The notes under the pieces: generated by a model | Seen by the model: only the letters and a program-made list of their open reading frames with translations | Databases searched by the model: none | Told to the model about the DNA's origin: nothing | Position numbers and translations under genes: made by a program | NCBI GenBank assembly: GCA_937928085.1 | Contig: CALFVU010000014.1 | Span: 1-64,000, forward strand | Source: an uncultured bacterium | GTDB taxonomy: Bacteria > Spirochaetota > Leptospiria > Leptospirales > Leptonemataceae | DNA length: 64,000 nucleotides | Reading direction: 5' to 3' | Shown here: positions 20,953 through 28,541 of the stretch, piece after piece | Layout of the letters: the number at the start of each line of letters is the position of its first letter | Numbering within the stretch: the first letter of the stretch is position 1

Positions 20953-22368
20953 TTATTCTTCTTCTCCTTCTTCCTGAATTTCTACATTTTCTTGTACTAC
21001 TTTCAAAATATAATCAGCTGTATTTTTGTCAATACCAGAAATTTTAAGCAAATCTTCTTTTTTTTTAAAGATCAATTTTTCTACTGAATCAATACCTTCA
21101 GCTTTTAACAAACCAATAACTCGCTTCGTTAAGCCCGGCAATTCTTCTAATGGAGTTTCTTCCGTTTCTTGTTGTTGATCTTCTTGTTCTTCACTTCCTA
21201 CTCTAAATAAAGCTTCTAATTTTTTGCGAATTTCTGGAGAACTCATCGCTTCTTTAAATTCTCGTTCTGTTTTTATATTGATTTTATAGCCCACTAAAAG
21301 AGATGCTAATTTAACATTTTTACCATTAGGTCCAATAGCCTTATTGAATTCATAATCTGGAACCACAACTAATGCTTCTTTTGCTTCGGTGTCCACATGG
21401 ACTTCTGTTACTTTTGCAGGATTTAATGCTTGTGAAATCATATTAGCCGGATTTTCAGAATACACAACAATATCTATTTTTTCATTATGTAATTCGCGAA
21501 CAATAGATTGGATTCTTGTTCCTTTCGGACCTACACAAGCTCCTAAAGGATCTATATCATACCGATTGCTTTTTACTACCATTTTTGTTCTAAATCCCGC
21601 TTCGCGAACAATTGAAATAATTTCTACTAAATGATCCTGAATTTCTGTAACTTCTTGTTTAAACAAAGCTTTCACAAAATCAGCAGATGCCCTTGATACT
21701 AAAATCAAAGGTTTGGAATCTTTTTCGCTCTTGTTAATAAATATGTCTTTAATCACAACTTTAAAATATTTTCCAGGACCATATTTATCTTTTGGCATTT
21801 GTTCAGATTTTGGTAAGATCCCTTCTCCTTTATCAAAAGAAACAATCACATCTTTACCTTTACTAAAAGAATATTGAGCTGTTAAGATTTCCCCTTTTTT
21901 GTCTTTAAATTCTTCATATATCATTTCAAATTCTAAATCTTTTAATTTTTGCTTAAAAATTTTATTGATCTCATTTGCATCTATTCTATTAATATTTTCA
22001 AACGATTCATAGATTGTTATAGATTTACCTATTTTTGCATTTTCGTCTATTTTTTTTGCATCTTCCAGAGAAATTTCATAATCAGGGCTTTGAACATTAT
22101 CTACAACATTAAAATGAACTTTTACCTTAATCATTTTAGCTTGATGATTGATCTCTATATCTATATTGGAATTCGAACCATATTTTTTTTTATAAAACGT
22201 TAATAAAGTATTTTTAAAAACTTCTAGCATTTGTTCATAAGATAGATTTTTATTTGTAGCTAAACTTTTTAAACCTTCAAAAAAAGTAACAAAATCTGGA
22301 CCTTGTTCATTCATGTTTTTTTTGCTTTTGGTACTCTTTTGTTGTAAATTTTTTTCTTTCGCGATCAT
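20953..22368 (-). CDS. nusA: Transcription termination/antitermination factor NusA
   Basis: NusA binds RNA polymerase and modulates pausing, termination and antitermination. A lysine-rich extension of about 25 residues precedes the NTD (LSYEQMLEVFKNTLLTFYKKKYG). An S1 region follows (VIVSFDKGEGILPKSEQMP), then two KH domains (DPLGACVGPKGTRIQSI; NKAIGPNGKNVKLA). A C-terminal helix-hairpin-helix region (LPGLTKRVIGLLKAEGIDSV) and an acidic tail complete it. An AGGGG ribosome binding site five bases before the ATG at 22368 supports the long start. It lies between rimP and infB as in most bacteria. Confidence 0.97.
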   Translation of the reverse strand: MIAKEKNLQQKSTKSKKNMNEQGPDFVTFFEGLKSLATNKNLSYEQMLEVFKNTLLTFYKKKYGSNSNIDIEINHQAKMIKVKVHFNVVDNVQSPDYEISLEDAKKIDENAKIGKSITIYESFENINRIDANEINKIFKQKLKDLEFEMIYEEFKDKKGEILTAQYSFSKGKDVIVSFDKGEGILPKSEQMPKDKYGPGKYFKVVIKDIFINKSEKDSKPLILVSRASADFVKALFKQEVTEIQDHLVEIISIVREAGFRTKMVVKSNRYDIDPLGACVGPKGTRIQSIVRELHNEKIDIVVYSENPANMISQALNPAKVTEVHVDTEAKEALVVVPDYEFNKAIGPNGKNVKLASLLVGYKINIKTEREFKEAMSSPEIRKKLEALFRVGSEEQEDQQQETEETPLEELPGLTKRVIGLLKAEGIDSVEKLIFKKKEDLLKISGIDKNTADYILKVVQENVEIQEEGEEE

Positions 22369-22381
22369 ATCAACCCCTGAT

Positions 22382-22924
22382 TCAAAAGTCTAAATATAAA
22401 TTCGCCTTTAAAATATCTTGCATCTTTATATAAACATATTTTCTTTCTTTTGTATTTTGATTTAACTTTACTCTTTCTTTTTTTGTTTTATATTCTATAA
22501 AAACAATTTCATTTTGGTTTTTAATATTCACAAAAGTTAATATTTTTGATTTCTTTTTATGATTTTCTAAAAAAGTAATTTTTAAAGGAGATTGTTTAAA
22601 TCTTTCTAGTTCCTCTGGTATTTTGATTTCTCTTTCTGCTCCCGCAGAGGAAATTTCTAAAGTATAATTTTCAATAGTCAGATCCTCAGGAAGTTGATGT
22701 TCTATATGATTTTCCAAAATTTTTTCATCTAAAGTTTTTATAAATGATTTACTAAAAGCTTCACAAGTGGAAATATTTACAGAACCATTTTTATCATTGA
22801 GATTATCTAATTCAATTTTAATATAGTAATTATCTCGACTTTTAGTTAGCTGAATATTATATATTTCAATTCCGACAAAGGAATGTTTGATTTCCTCTGA
22901 TATTTTTTTTAAACCTTCTATCAT
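22382..22924 (-). CDS. rimP: Ribosome maturation factor RimP
   Basis: RimP helps 30S assembly. The protein shows the N-terminal alpha/beta domain with IEIYNIQLTKSRDNYYIKIELDN and the conserved YTLEISSAGAEREI (usually LEVSSPGxxRPL). A C-terminal SH3-like barrel follows. Several positions are diverged, including the SSAGAERE stretch in place of SSPG, but gene order (rimP-nusA-infB-rbfA) makes the call firm. It is the first gene of the operon, with a candidate promoter about 60 bases upstream. Confidence 0.9.
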   Translation of the reverse strand: MIEGLKKISEEIKHSFVGIEIYNIQLTKSRDNYYIKIELDNLNDKNGSVNISTCEAFSKSFIKTLDEKILENHIEHQLPEDLTIENYTLEISSAGAEREIKIPEELERFKQSPLKITFLENHKKKSKILTFVNIKNQNEIVFIEYKTKKERVKLNQNTKERKYVYIKMQDILKANLYLDF

Positions 22925-22980
22925 AATATCTACAATTTTTTAAAAAGCTTATAAATCCACATAAATTCATTAGCTACATC

Positions 22981-23009
22981 CAAATAATTTCTTTTTTAAA
23001 TCAAGTCAA
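22981..23009 (-). promoter_or_regulatory. Candidate sigma-70 promoter for the rimP operon
   Basis: On the minus strand, TTGACT (23009-23004) is followed after 17 bases by TATTTG (22986-22981). The -35 box is good and the -10 box weak. Transcription would begin about 50 bases before the rimP ATG. Confidence 0.35.
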
Positions 23010-23052
23010 GTATTTCCTTGATAAGAAGTGAAGTCTTTTAAATAATTCGTTT

Positions 23053-23077
23053 AAAAAATTAATCCTTGAAAAGGATT
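23053..23077 (-). terminator. Hairpin terminator after the SRPBCC gene
   Basis: On the minus strand, AATCCTT-TTC-AAGGATT forms a 7-bp stem with a three-base loop. AA and a run of six T follow. It begins eight bases after the SRPBCC stop and insulates the rimP operon downstream. Confidence 0.6.
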
Positions 23078-23084
23078 TATGGTT

Positions 23085-23570
23085 TCATCTTGATTGTTTT
23101 TGTATCTTTCTTTTTTCTAAATTTTCTAAATCAATTAAATTTTCCACATATGCTTTTAGAGGTCCTAAATAAATTTCACACCATTTATCTTCGTATTGTT
23201 TTTGTATCGTTTTATTTGGGAATTGAGAGTGATGTAAAATCAATCTGGTGCCATTTCTTTCTTCTGAAAGTTGTATAACTACATATGAATCTTTCCATTT
23301 AAAAGACCAAGAATGTTCTCTTAGAGTTAGGGAGATTTTTTTCGGCTTAATGATTTCTACAACATTCCCGTATATTTCTCCATCCCAAAGAAAAAACTTT
23401 CCTCCCTTTTTTGCACTAAATTTTGATGGACCCCCTCCCCATAAGTCAATCCACTCAGAATTGGTAATCGCTTCAAAAACATAATTTACAGGAGCATGAA
23501 TCCACTCATTTTCTTCGATAAAATCCAACTCCTGCTTTTTTTTATTATGAGAAATCAATAAAGGTTTCAT
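23085..23570 (-). CDS. SRPBCC / AHSA1-like START-fold protein
   Basis: The 161-residue protein matches the AHSA1 (Aha1-like) branch of the SRPBCC superfamily. It shows IHAPVNYVFEAITNSEWIDLWGG, GGKFFLWDGEIYGNVVEI, PKKISLTLREHSW, and a C-terminal helix (KWCEIYLGPLKAYVENL). These proteins have a hydrophobic ligand pocket; the ligand is usually unknown. It appears to be a single gene with its own terminator, on the same strand as the rimP operon. Confidence 0.82.
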   Translation of the reverse strand: MKPLLISHNKKKQELDFIEENEWIHAPVNYVFEAITNSEWIDLWGGGPSKFSAKKGGKFFLWDGEIYGNVVEIIKPKKISLTLREHSWSFKWKDSYVVIQLSEERNGTRLILHHSQFPNKTIQKQYEDKWCEIYLGPLKAYVENLIDLENLEKRKIQKQSR

Positions 23571-23672
23571 ATTTATTTTATCGTAATTTGTAGAATTTTC
23601 TATTTATTTTTTTAATTCAATTGAAAATCTAAATAAAAAAATTTTATGTATATCACTAATTATAAAATATGC

Positions 23673-23700
23673 TTGAGAAAGATACTTATTCTGATATAAT
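23673..23700 (+). promoter_or_regulatory. Near-consensus sigma-70 promoter
   Basis: TTGAGA (23673-23678) and a perfect TATAAT (23695-23700) are 16 bases apart. The predicted transcript starts near 23707 and reaches a GAGGGAGA ribosome binding site and a 26-codon ORF at 23730. It is one of the two best promoter matches I found in the window. Confidence 0.6.
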
Positions 23701-23729
23701 GGCAAAACTTCTTAAGAGGGAGATAGAAA

Positions 23730-23810
23730 ATGTTTTTCAACAATAGTGCTTCAGATCAAAAAAAAGATGCTCAAAATAGAAAACGATTTTGGAGAAATAA
23801 TGAAGACTAA
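23730..23810 (+). CDS. 26-residue micro-ORF with its own promoter
   Basis: This short ORF encodes a hydrophilic peptide beginning MFFNNSASDQKK and ending RFWRNNED. It is rich in Asn, Lys, Arg and Asp, with no membrane segment. It is supported by a near-consensus promoter 30 bases upstream and an AGAGGGAGA ribosome binding site at proper spacing. No homologue is recognised. It may be a small protein, a leader peptide or a surviving 5' fragment of a decayed gene, because the following 400 bases carry no intact reading frame. Confidence 0.4.
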   Translation: MFFNNSASDQKKDAQNRKRFWRNNED

Positions 23811-24228
23811 CTCAATATATATTGGTTGAAAGGTTTTTTAGAAAGTATTTAAGGAATTGATAAGACGATATTTATATCATTATATACTCAAATAATGGAA
23901 TACTCAATTTTAGAAAACATATTTAGGAAGAAACAATAAAGAATTATAAAATCTAACTGATAAGGTGTGTTAATTGTGATATAGGTTTGATTGATCATTT
24001 TGTAAGACAATGAAGCTGATAAAGTTAAACAAATATAAAATTGAAAAGACATTTCACAAACTTTGAACAGCAATAGTTAAGATAATCTAAAACATAATTT
24101 GGAACTAGCAAATAAGAAGATTATTGATTTTGATTTCAAAGAATATCGGATGCGTAGTCTGGATAAGGTTGATATTCTTAAAAATTATGATTTATTTTTT
24201 TTAAAATTTAATTAATATTTACTAATTT
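23811..24228 (+). other. Gene-poor intergenic region
   Basis: No convincing gene, RNA or repeat is seen. One open stretch without a good start, about 44 codons ending near 24214 and including the segment EYRMRSLDKVDILKNY, looks more protein-like than its surroundings. It might be the decayed end of an old gene. A 61-codon minus-strand frame (23888-24073) has no supporting signals. Confidence 0.4.
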
Positions 24229-24257
24229 TTGCTATAATTATGTTAAAGGCTTATAAT
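24229..24257 (+). promoter_or_regulatory. Candidate promoter for the ROK kinase gene
   Basis: TTGCTA (24229-24234) and TATAAT (24252-24257) are separated by 17 bases. The start codon of the ROK kinase lies 35 bases downstream of the -10 box. Confidence 0.5.
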
Positions 24258-24292
24258 TAGAATAAGAGTATTTGGAAAAGTGAGATGATTTT

Positions 24293-25177
24293 ATGAAATA
24301 TCAAATCGGCATCGACCTGGGTGGAACAAAAACAGAGATCATAGTTATCCAAAACCAAACGATTCTACTTAGAAAAAGGATACCAACGAAAAAAGATAGT
24401 TACGAATCAATTCTCAACACTATTGTTGAACTATTTTATATAGCAAAAAAAGATATTTCGTTTCATTCAGACTTTAGTTTAGGAATAGGTATTCCAGGTA
24501 TTTATGATTTTAGGACAGAGAATGTCATAAATGCAAATACAACAGTACTAATTGGAAGAAACTTAAAAAAAGATCTAGAAGAAAAACTACAACATCCTAT
24601 CTTTATAGAAAATGATGCAAATTGCTTTGCTTTGGCAGAAGCAACTTTAGGAGCAGCAAAGGAGTATCAAAATATTTTTGGAATAATTATGGGTACCGGT
24701 TGTGGAGGTGGAATCATAATTAACAAAAAAATTTATCATGGAAGGCATGGGATTGCTGGTGAATGGGGACATTTTTCAATTGATCCTAATGGACCTAAAT
24801 GCTGGTGTGGAAATTTAGGATGTATAGAGCTTTATTTATCAGGCAGTGGATTAGAAAAACATTATTTCAATCAAACACAAACAAATAGAAAATTACCTGA
24901 AATTATACAACTTTATCGCGAAGGTGATCCTATTGCTAGTCAATTTTTTAATCAGTTTCTTGAAAATTTTGGAAGAGCAGTGGGAGGAATCATATCTATA
25001 ATAGATCCGGATGTTATAGTACTAGGTGGTGGTTTATCTAATATAGAAGAATTATACACATTAGGATATGAAAGAATTAAAAAATATACATTTCATCCAA
25101 GAATAACAACACCTTTGTTAAAAAATCAATTAGGTGATTCAGCAGGTGTCATTGGTGCAGCCCTGCTAGGAATATAG
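24293..25177 (+). CDS. ROK-family sugar kinase, fructokinase/mannokinase-like
   Basis: This ATP-dependent hexose kinase has 294 residues. It shows the phosphate loop GIDLGGTKTE at the N-terminus, the ENDANC catalytic aspartate region, GTGCGGG, and the ROK zinc site (GEWGHFSIDPNG, then CWCGNLGCIE). The stretch CGNLGCIELYLSGSG resembles E. coli Mak (manno(fructo)kinase) more than glucokinase. Substrate assignment from sequence alone is uncertain; N-acetylmannosamine or glucose are alternatives. It lacks the DNA-binding domain of ROK repressors. It has its own promoter and stands alone. Confidence 0.85.
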   Translation: MKYQIGIDLGGTKTEIIVIQNQTILLRKRIPTKKDSYESILNTIVELFYIAKKDISFHSDFSLGIGIPGIYDFRTENVINANTTVLIGRNLKKDLEEKLQHPIFIENDANCFALAEATLGAAKEYQNIFGIIMGTGCGGGIIINKKIYHGRHGIAGEWGHFSIDPNGPKCWCGNLGCIELYLSGSGLEKHYFNQTQTNRKLPEIIQLYREGDPIASQFFNQFLENFGRAVGGIISIIDPDVIVLGGGLSNIEELYTLGYERIKKYTFHPRITTPLLKNQLGDSAGVIGAALLGI

Positions 25178-25246
25178 CTTCACATCATAAAAATGTTCAC
25201 TTCCCCCACTGCAATTATGGAATCTTTCTAAATATAAAAAACAATA

Positions 25247-25756
25247 TTATGAATCATCCCAATAAAAAATTGAAATTCTTCTTTTTCGATCCTTAAGTCC
25301 CCTTTTTATTGTATATTGAGTAAGAATTCTAAAATTATATGGATATGTAAAATTTAAACTTTCATCTCTTAACATTATAGGAGGTAGAAGAGGCCTCTCC
25401 ACTGTTTGTTTTCTATCGATTTTTTCCCACTCCAAAAATACTCTGATTATATAACTAATAGAATAACCGGTTATCAATCTTAATTCCCAATATTTTTGCC
25501 ATGTAGTCGGATTTATTTTTTTTAATTTAATCTTTTTATACTTTTCTTTGGGTTGATATTGAGCGGTTGCTGTTTTTTTAATATGTGCTACTTTTAGATG
25601 TATAATCCTCTTTCTATATTTTTGATGTAAATATTCCAAAAATAAATTGCTATCTCCTAAAGACATTTCTAAAAAATCTTGATATAGTTCAGATTTTATA
25701 TTAATACAATAAAAATGTTTTTTCTTTAAGTTATAATCATCTCTGTGTTTCATCAT
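25247..25756 (-). CDS. Basic protein resembling Leptospira DUF1564 family
   Basis: This is a lysine- and arginine-rich protein of about 170 residues. A central segment (TAQYQPKEKYKKIKLKKINPTTW, then YWELRLITGYSISYIIRVFLEW) resembles DUF1564 proteins, which are multi-copy in Leptospira. The helix pair near residues 95-125 could be a ribbon-helix-helix or similar DNA-binding fold, but this is inference. ATG at 25756 is preferred to the TTG at 25780. No clear ribosome binding site or operon partner. If the family call is right it is a lineage marker. Confidence 0.5.
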   Translation of the reverse strand: MMKHRDDYNLKKKHFYCINIKSELYQDFLEMSLGDSNLFLEYLHQKYRKRIIHLKVAHIKKTATAQYQPKEKYKKIKLKKINPTTWQKYWELRLITGYSISYIIRVFLEWEKIDRKQTVERPLLPPIMLRDESLNFTYPYNFRILTQYTIKRGLKDRKRRISIFYWDDS

Positions 25757-25864
25757 ATATATTGTAGCTAAAACTTTCAATTTTTAGAAAAAAAAATTCA
25801 AAAAAACTTCACAAATTTTGAAAAAATTTAAAAGTATAATTATTCTCAAAATATATGTATACAA

Positions 25865-26944
25865 TTATAATGAAAAATTTTTCAAACGTACCGGTACCCT
25901 TTTTGATCCCCAATTTCCTTTAGTTTTATCAAATCTTCCCTGAATTTGATATCCACAAAATTTACATTTTCCATCTTCCGTTAGTTGATAATCACTCAAA
26001 ACATACCAATTCCTTCCTATTATCTTTTTTTTACATTTCGGGCAATAGGTGCTCTCAGATTCCTCATCATACACATTACCTACATAGACAAATTTAAGAC
26101 CCACATCCATAGCGATTTTTCGTGCCTTCTTTAGAGTATAATGTGATGTTGGATACTTATTCCGCATCCTAAAGTCAGGATGAAAAGCTGTAAAATGTAA
26201 AGGAACTTCATCACCTAAATTATCAAGTATCCATTCACATTCTTTTTTGATTTCATGATCAGAATCATTCTCTTCGGGTATTAGAAGTGTTGTGATTTCT
26301 AACCAAACATTTGTATGTTTTTTTAAAAATAATAAAGTATCTAAAACAGGTTGCAGATGACCTCCACAATTTTTTTTATAAAAATTTTCTGTGAATCCTT
26401 TCAAATCTACATTTGCAGCATCTATGTAAGAAAAAAATTCTTCTCGAGGTTCTGATTTAATGTATCCCGCAGTAACAGCTACTGTATAAAGGTCATACTT
26501 ATGACACTCTTTTGCTACATCAATCGCATATTCAAAAAAAATCACAGGATCATTATAAGTGAATGCTATACTTTTACAATTGAACTTTTTTGCTACCTTT
26601 ACAATCAACTCAGGATTTGCTTCATCTGACAAGATATCCATTTCTCGGGACTTACTTATGCTCCAATTTTGGCAAAATTGGCAAATCAAATTGCAACCTG
26701 CTGTTCCAAAAGATAAAACCGAAGTACCCGGGAAAAAATGATTCAAGGGTTTTTTTTCAATAGGATCAATACAAAATCCACTTGACTTGCCATATGTATG
26801 TAGTACAATTTGATTGTTTTCTCTTCCTCTAACATAACATAGTCCTCTTTGTCCCTCATTTAGTTTACATTCACGGGGACATACATCACATTGAATCTTA
26901 TGATTTTCTACGAAATGCCAATATTTTGTGGGTAAAGCAGCCAT
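25865..26944 (-). CDS. amrS: AmmeMemoRadiSam-system radical SAM enzyme
   Basis: The radical SAM motif is CNLICQFC (three cysteines in CxxxCxxC). It is preceded by the family's N-terminal cysteine set (CDVCPRECKLNEGQRGLC). The C-terminus has a zinc-ribbon-like domain (CPKC, then CKFC) typical of the AmmeMemoRadiSam (AmrS) family, related to pyruvate formate-lyase activases. The usual partners AMMECR1 (AmrA) and Memo (AmrB) are not in the window. The reaction of this family is not established. It is divergent from rppH. Confidence 0.88.
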   Translation of the reverse strand: MAALPTKYWHFVENHKIQCDVCPRECKLNEGQRGLCYVRGRENNQIVLHTYGKSSGFCIDPIEKKPLNHFFPGTSVLSFGTAGCNLICQFCQNWSISKSREMDILSDEANPELIVKVAKKFNCKSIAFTYNDPVIFFEYAIDVAKECHKYDLYTVAVTAGYIKSEPREEFFSYIDAANVDLKGFTENFYKKNCGGHLQPVLDTLLFLKKHTNVWLEITTLLIPEENDSDHEIKKECEWILDNLGDEVPLHFTAFHPDFRMRNKYPTSHYTLKKARKIAMDVGLKFVYVGNVYDEESESTYCPKCKKKIIGRNWYVLSDYQLTEDGKCKFCGYQIQGRFDKTKGNWGSKRVPVRLKNFSL

Positions 26945-27044
26945 ATTTTTAATTTAATTATTTTTTTTCAAAATCAACTCTTATCAAGTATTAATTTTAT
27001 AAAATTAGATTGATAAATATTTCTTACTGATTAACTTGAAATCA

Positions 27045-27539
27045 ATGGAAGTTAAAAATCATAAACCTTACAGAAAAAATGTGGGTATGGTTGTTTTTAA
27101 TTCACAAAAAAAAGTTCTTGTAGGCGATAGAGTCGCATATCCAAAAAAATTTCAATTTCCACAAGGAGGTATTGATGATAACGAAACACCCGAACAGGCT
27201 GCCATTAGAGAATTATACGAAGAGACAGGATTGAAATTAGAAAAGCCCGTGTTTGAAATCCCCGAGTGGTTATATTATGATTTTCCTGAAGATATCCCAG
27301 AAGAACTAAAAAAATATAAAGGACAAATGCAAAAATGGTTTTTTTTTCATTGGGACGGAGATATTCAAACATTAAATTTAGATGCCCATATTAGAGAATT
27401 TCGTAGTATTCAATGGATGGACATTGATACCTTGATAAAAAACATTGTTGATTTTAAAAAACAAGTATACAAAAGAATCGGTGACTACTTTTTTGATTTC
27501 GTTCCAAAATATTTAAAACAATATGACAACAAAAAATAA
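27045..27539 (+). CDS. rppH: RNA pyrophosphohydrolase / dinucleoside polyphosphate Nudix hydrolase
   Basis: The protein has YRKNVGMVVFN at its N-terminus and a perfect Nudix box (GGIDDNETPEQAAIRELYEETGL). W-F-F-F and R-x-W-M motifs are typical of the RppH/IalA group. RppH removes pyrophosphate from 5' triphosphate RNA ends, starting mRNA decay; homologues also cut Ap4A. ATG at 27045 is used; an in-frame TTG lies at 27036. The last 17 bases overlap the start of the ABC ATPase gene. Confidence 0.88.
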   Translation: MEVKNHKPYRKNVGMVVFNSQKKVLVGDRVAYPKKFQFPQGGIDDNETPEQAAIRELYEETGLKLEKPVFEIPEWLYYDFPEDIPEELKKYKGQMQKWFFFHWDGDIQTLNLDAHIREFRSIQWMDIDTLIKNIVDFKKQVYKRIGDYFFDFVPKYLKQYDNKK

Positions 27540-28533
27540 AGCAAAAACAATTTTAGAAATTAAAAATTTATCTATAGGTATTCAAAAACACCGTTCAATA
27601 ATTCCATTGATAGATAACATTAACATTACTTTGTATGAAGGAGAAACGTTTGGACTCATTGGAGAATCAGGTTGTGGGAAAACAATCACTGCACTTGGAA
27701 TTACAGGAATGGTTCCAGAACCAAATGGAACATTTCTTTCGGGAGAGATCATTTTCTATGATAAAGATCGTATGATCAATCTAAAACATCTATCGAAAGA
27801 AGAAATAAGAAAAATAAGAGGTTCAGAAATAGCGGTTATTTTTCAAGAACCTTCAATGGCTTTACATCCTTTGTATACAATTGAATTTCACTTAAAGGAA
27901 ATTTATAAATTTCATAAAGAAAATATATTAGAAAAAAAAATTGATCTAACAGAAAGAATCATGTATTTATTAAAAAGAGTTGGTTTTTCCAATCCGGAGC
28001 TCATCTTAAAACAATACCCTCATCAACTTTCAGGTGGAATGTTACAACGAATTGTGATCATACTAGCTTTGTTGTTAAAACCTAAAATTTTAATTGCAGA
28101 TGAACCCACTACTGCTTTAGATGTAACCATTCAAGCTCAAATTATGAACCTACTTTTAGAACTTAAAGAAGAAGAAAAAACTACAATTTTATTAATCACA
28201 CATAATATTGGTTTGATAGCGCAGTATGCAGATAGATTAGCCATCATGTATGCGGGAAGAATTATAGAAGAATCAGATGTAAGCACCTTCTTAGAAAAAC
28301 CATTACATCCTTATAGCTTAGGTTTATTACAATCTATACCAGAATTAGATAAAGATAAAAAAATTCGGGGTATTTCTGGATCAGTACCTTCTCCCGAAGA
28401 ATATTCTGAAGGTTGTAGATTTTCTAATCGTTGCGAATATCAATTTGATTTGTGTTCAAAACCCCCCATAAAAACACAATTTTCTAATCATCATTTCGTG
28501 TATTGTTGGAAATATAATCCAAGCAAAAAATAA
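27523..28533 (+). CDS. Peptide ABC transporter ATP-binding protein (DppD/OppD type)
   Basis: This is an ABC ATPase with Walker A GESGCGKT, the Q-loop IFQEPSMALHP, signature LSGGMLQR, Walker B ILIADEPTTALD and a switch histidine. The C-terminal oligopeptide-transporter domain has four cysteines (CRFSNRC, CSKPP, YCWKY), which in one DppD homologue coordinate a [4Fe-4S] cluster. No permease, binding protein or second ATPase gene is adjacent, so it is either shared with a system elsewhere or an isolated remnant. Its start lies inside rppH. Confidence 0.9.
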   Translation: MTTKNKAKTILEIKNLSIGIQKHRSIIPLIDNINITLYEGETFGLIGESGCGKTITALGITGMVPEPNGTFLSGEIIFYDKDRMINLKHLSKEEIRKIRGSEIAVIFQEPSMALHPLYTIEFHLKEIYKFHKENILEKKIDLTERIMYLLKRVGFSNPELILKQYPHQLSGGMLQRIVIILALLLKPKILIADEPTTALDVTIQAQIMNLLLELKEEEKTTILLITHNIGLIAQYADRLAIMYAGRIIEESDVSTFLEKPLHPYSLGLLQSIPELDKDKKIRGISGSVPSPEEYSEGCRFSNRCEYQFDLCSKPPIKTQFSNHHFVYCWKYNPSKK

Positions 28534-28541
28534 AAATACGT

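Noticed and set aside
23888-24073. 61-codon minus-strand ORF in the gene-poor patch
   Set aside because: No ribosome site, no promoter and no recognisable pattern.
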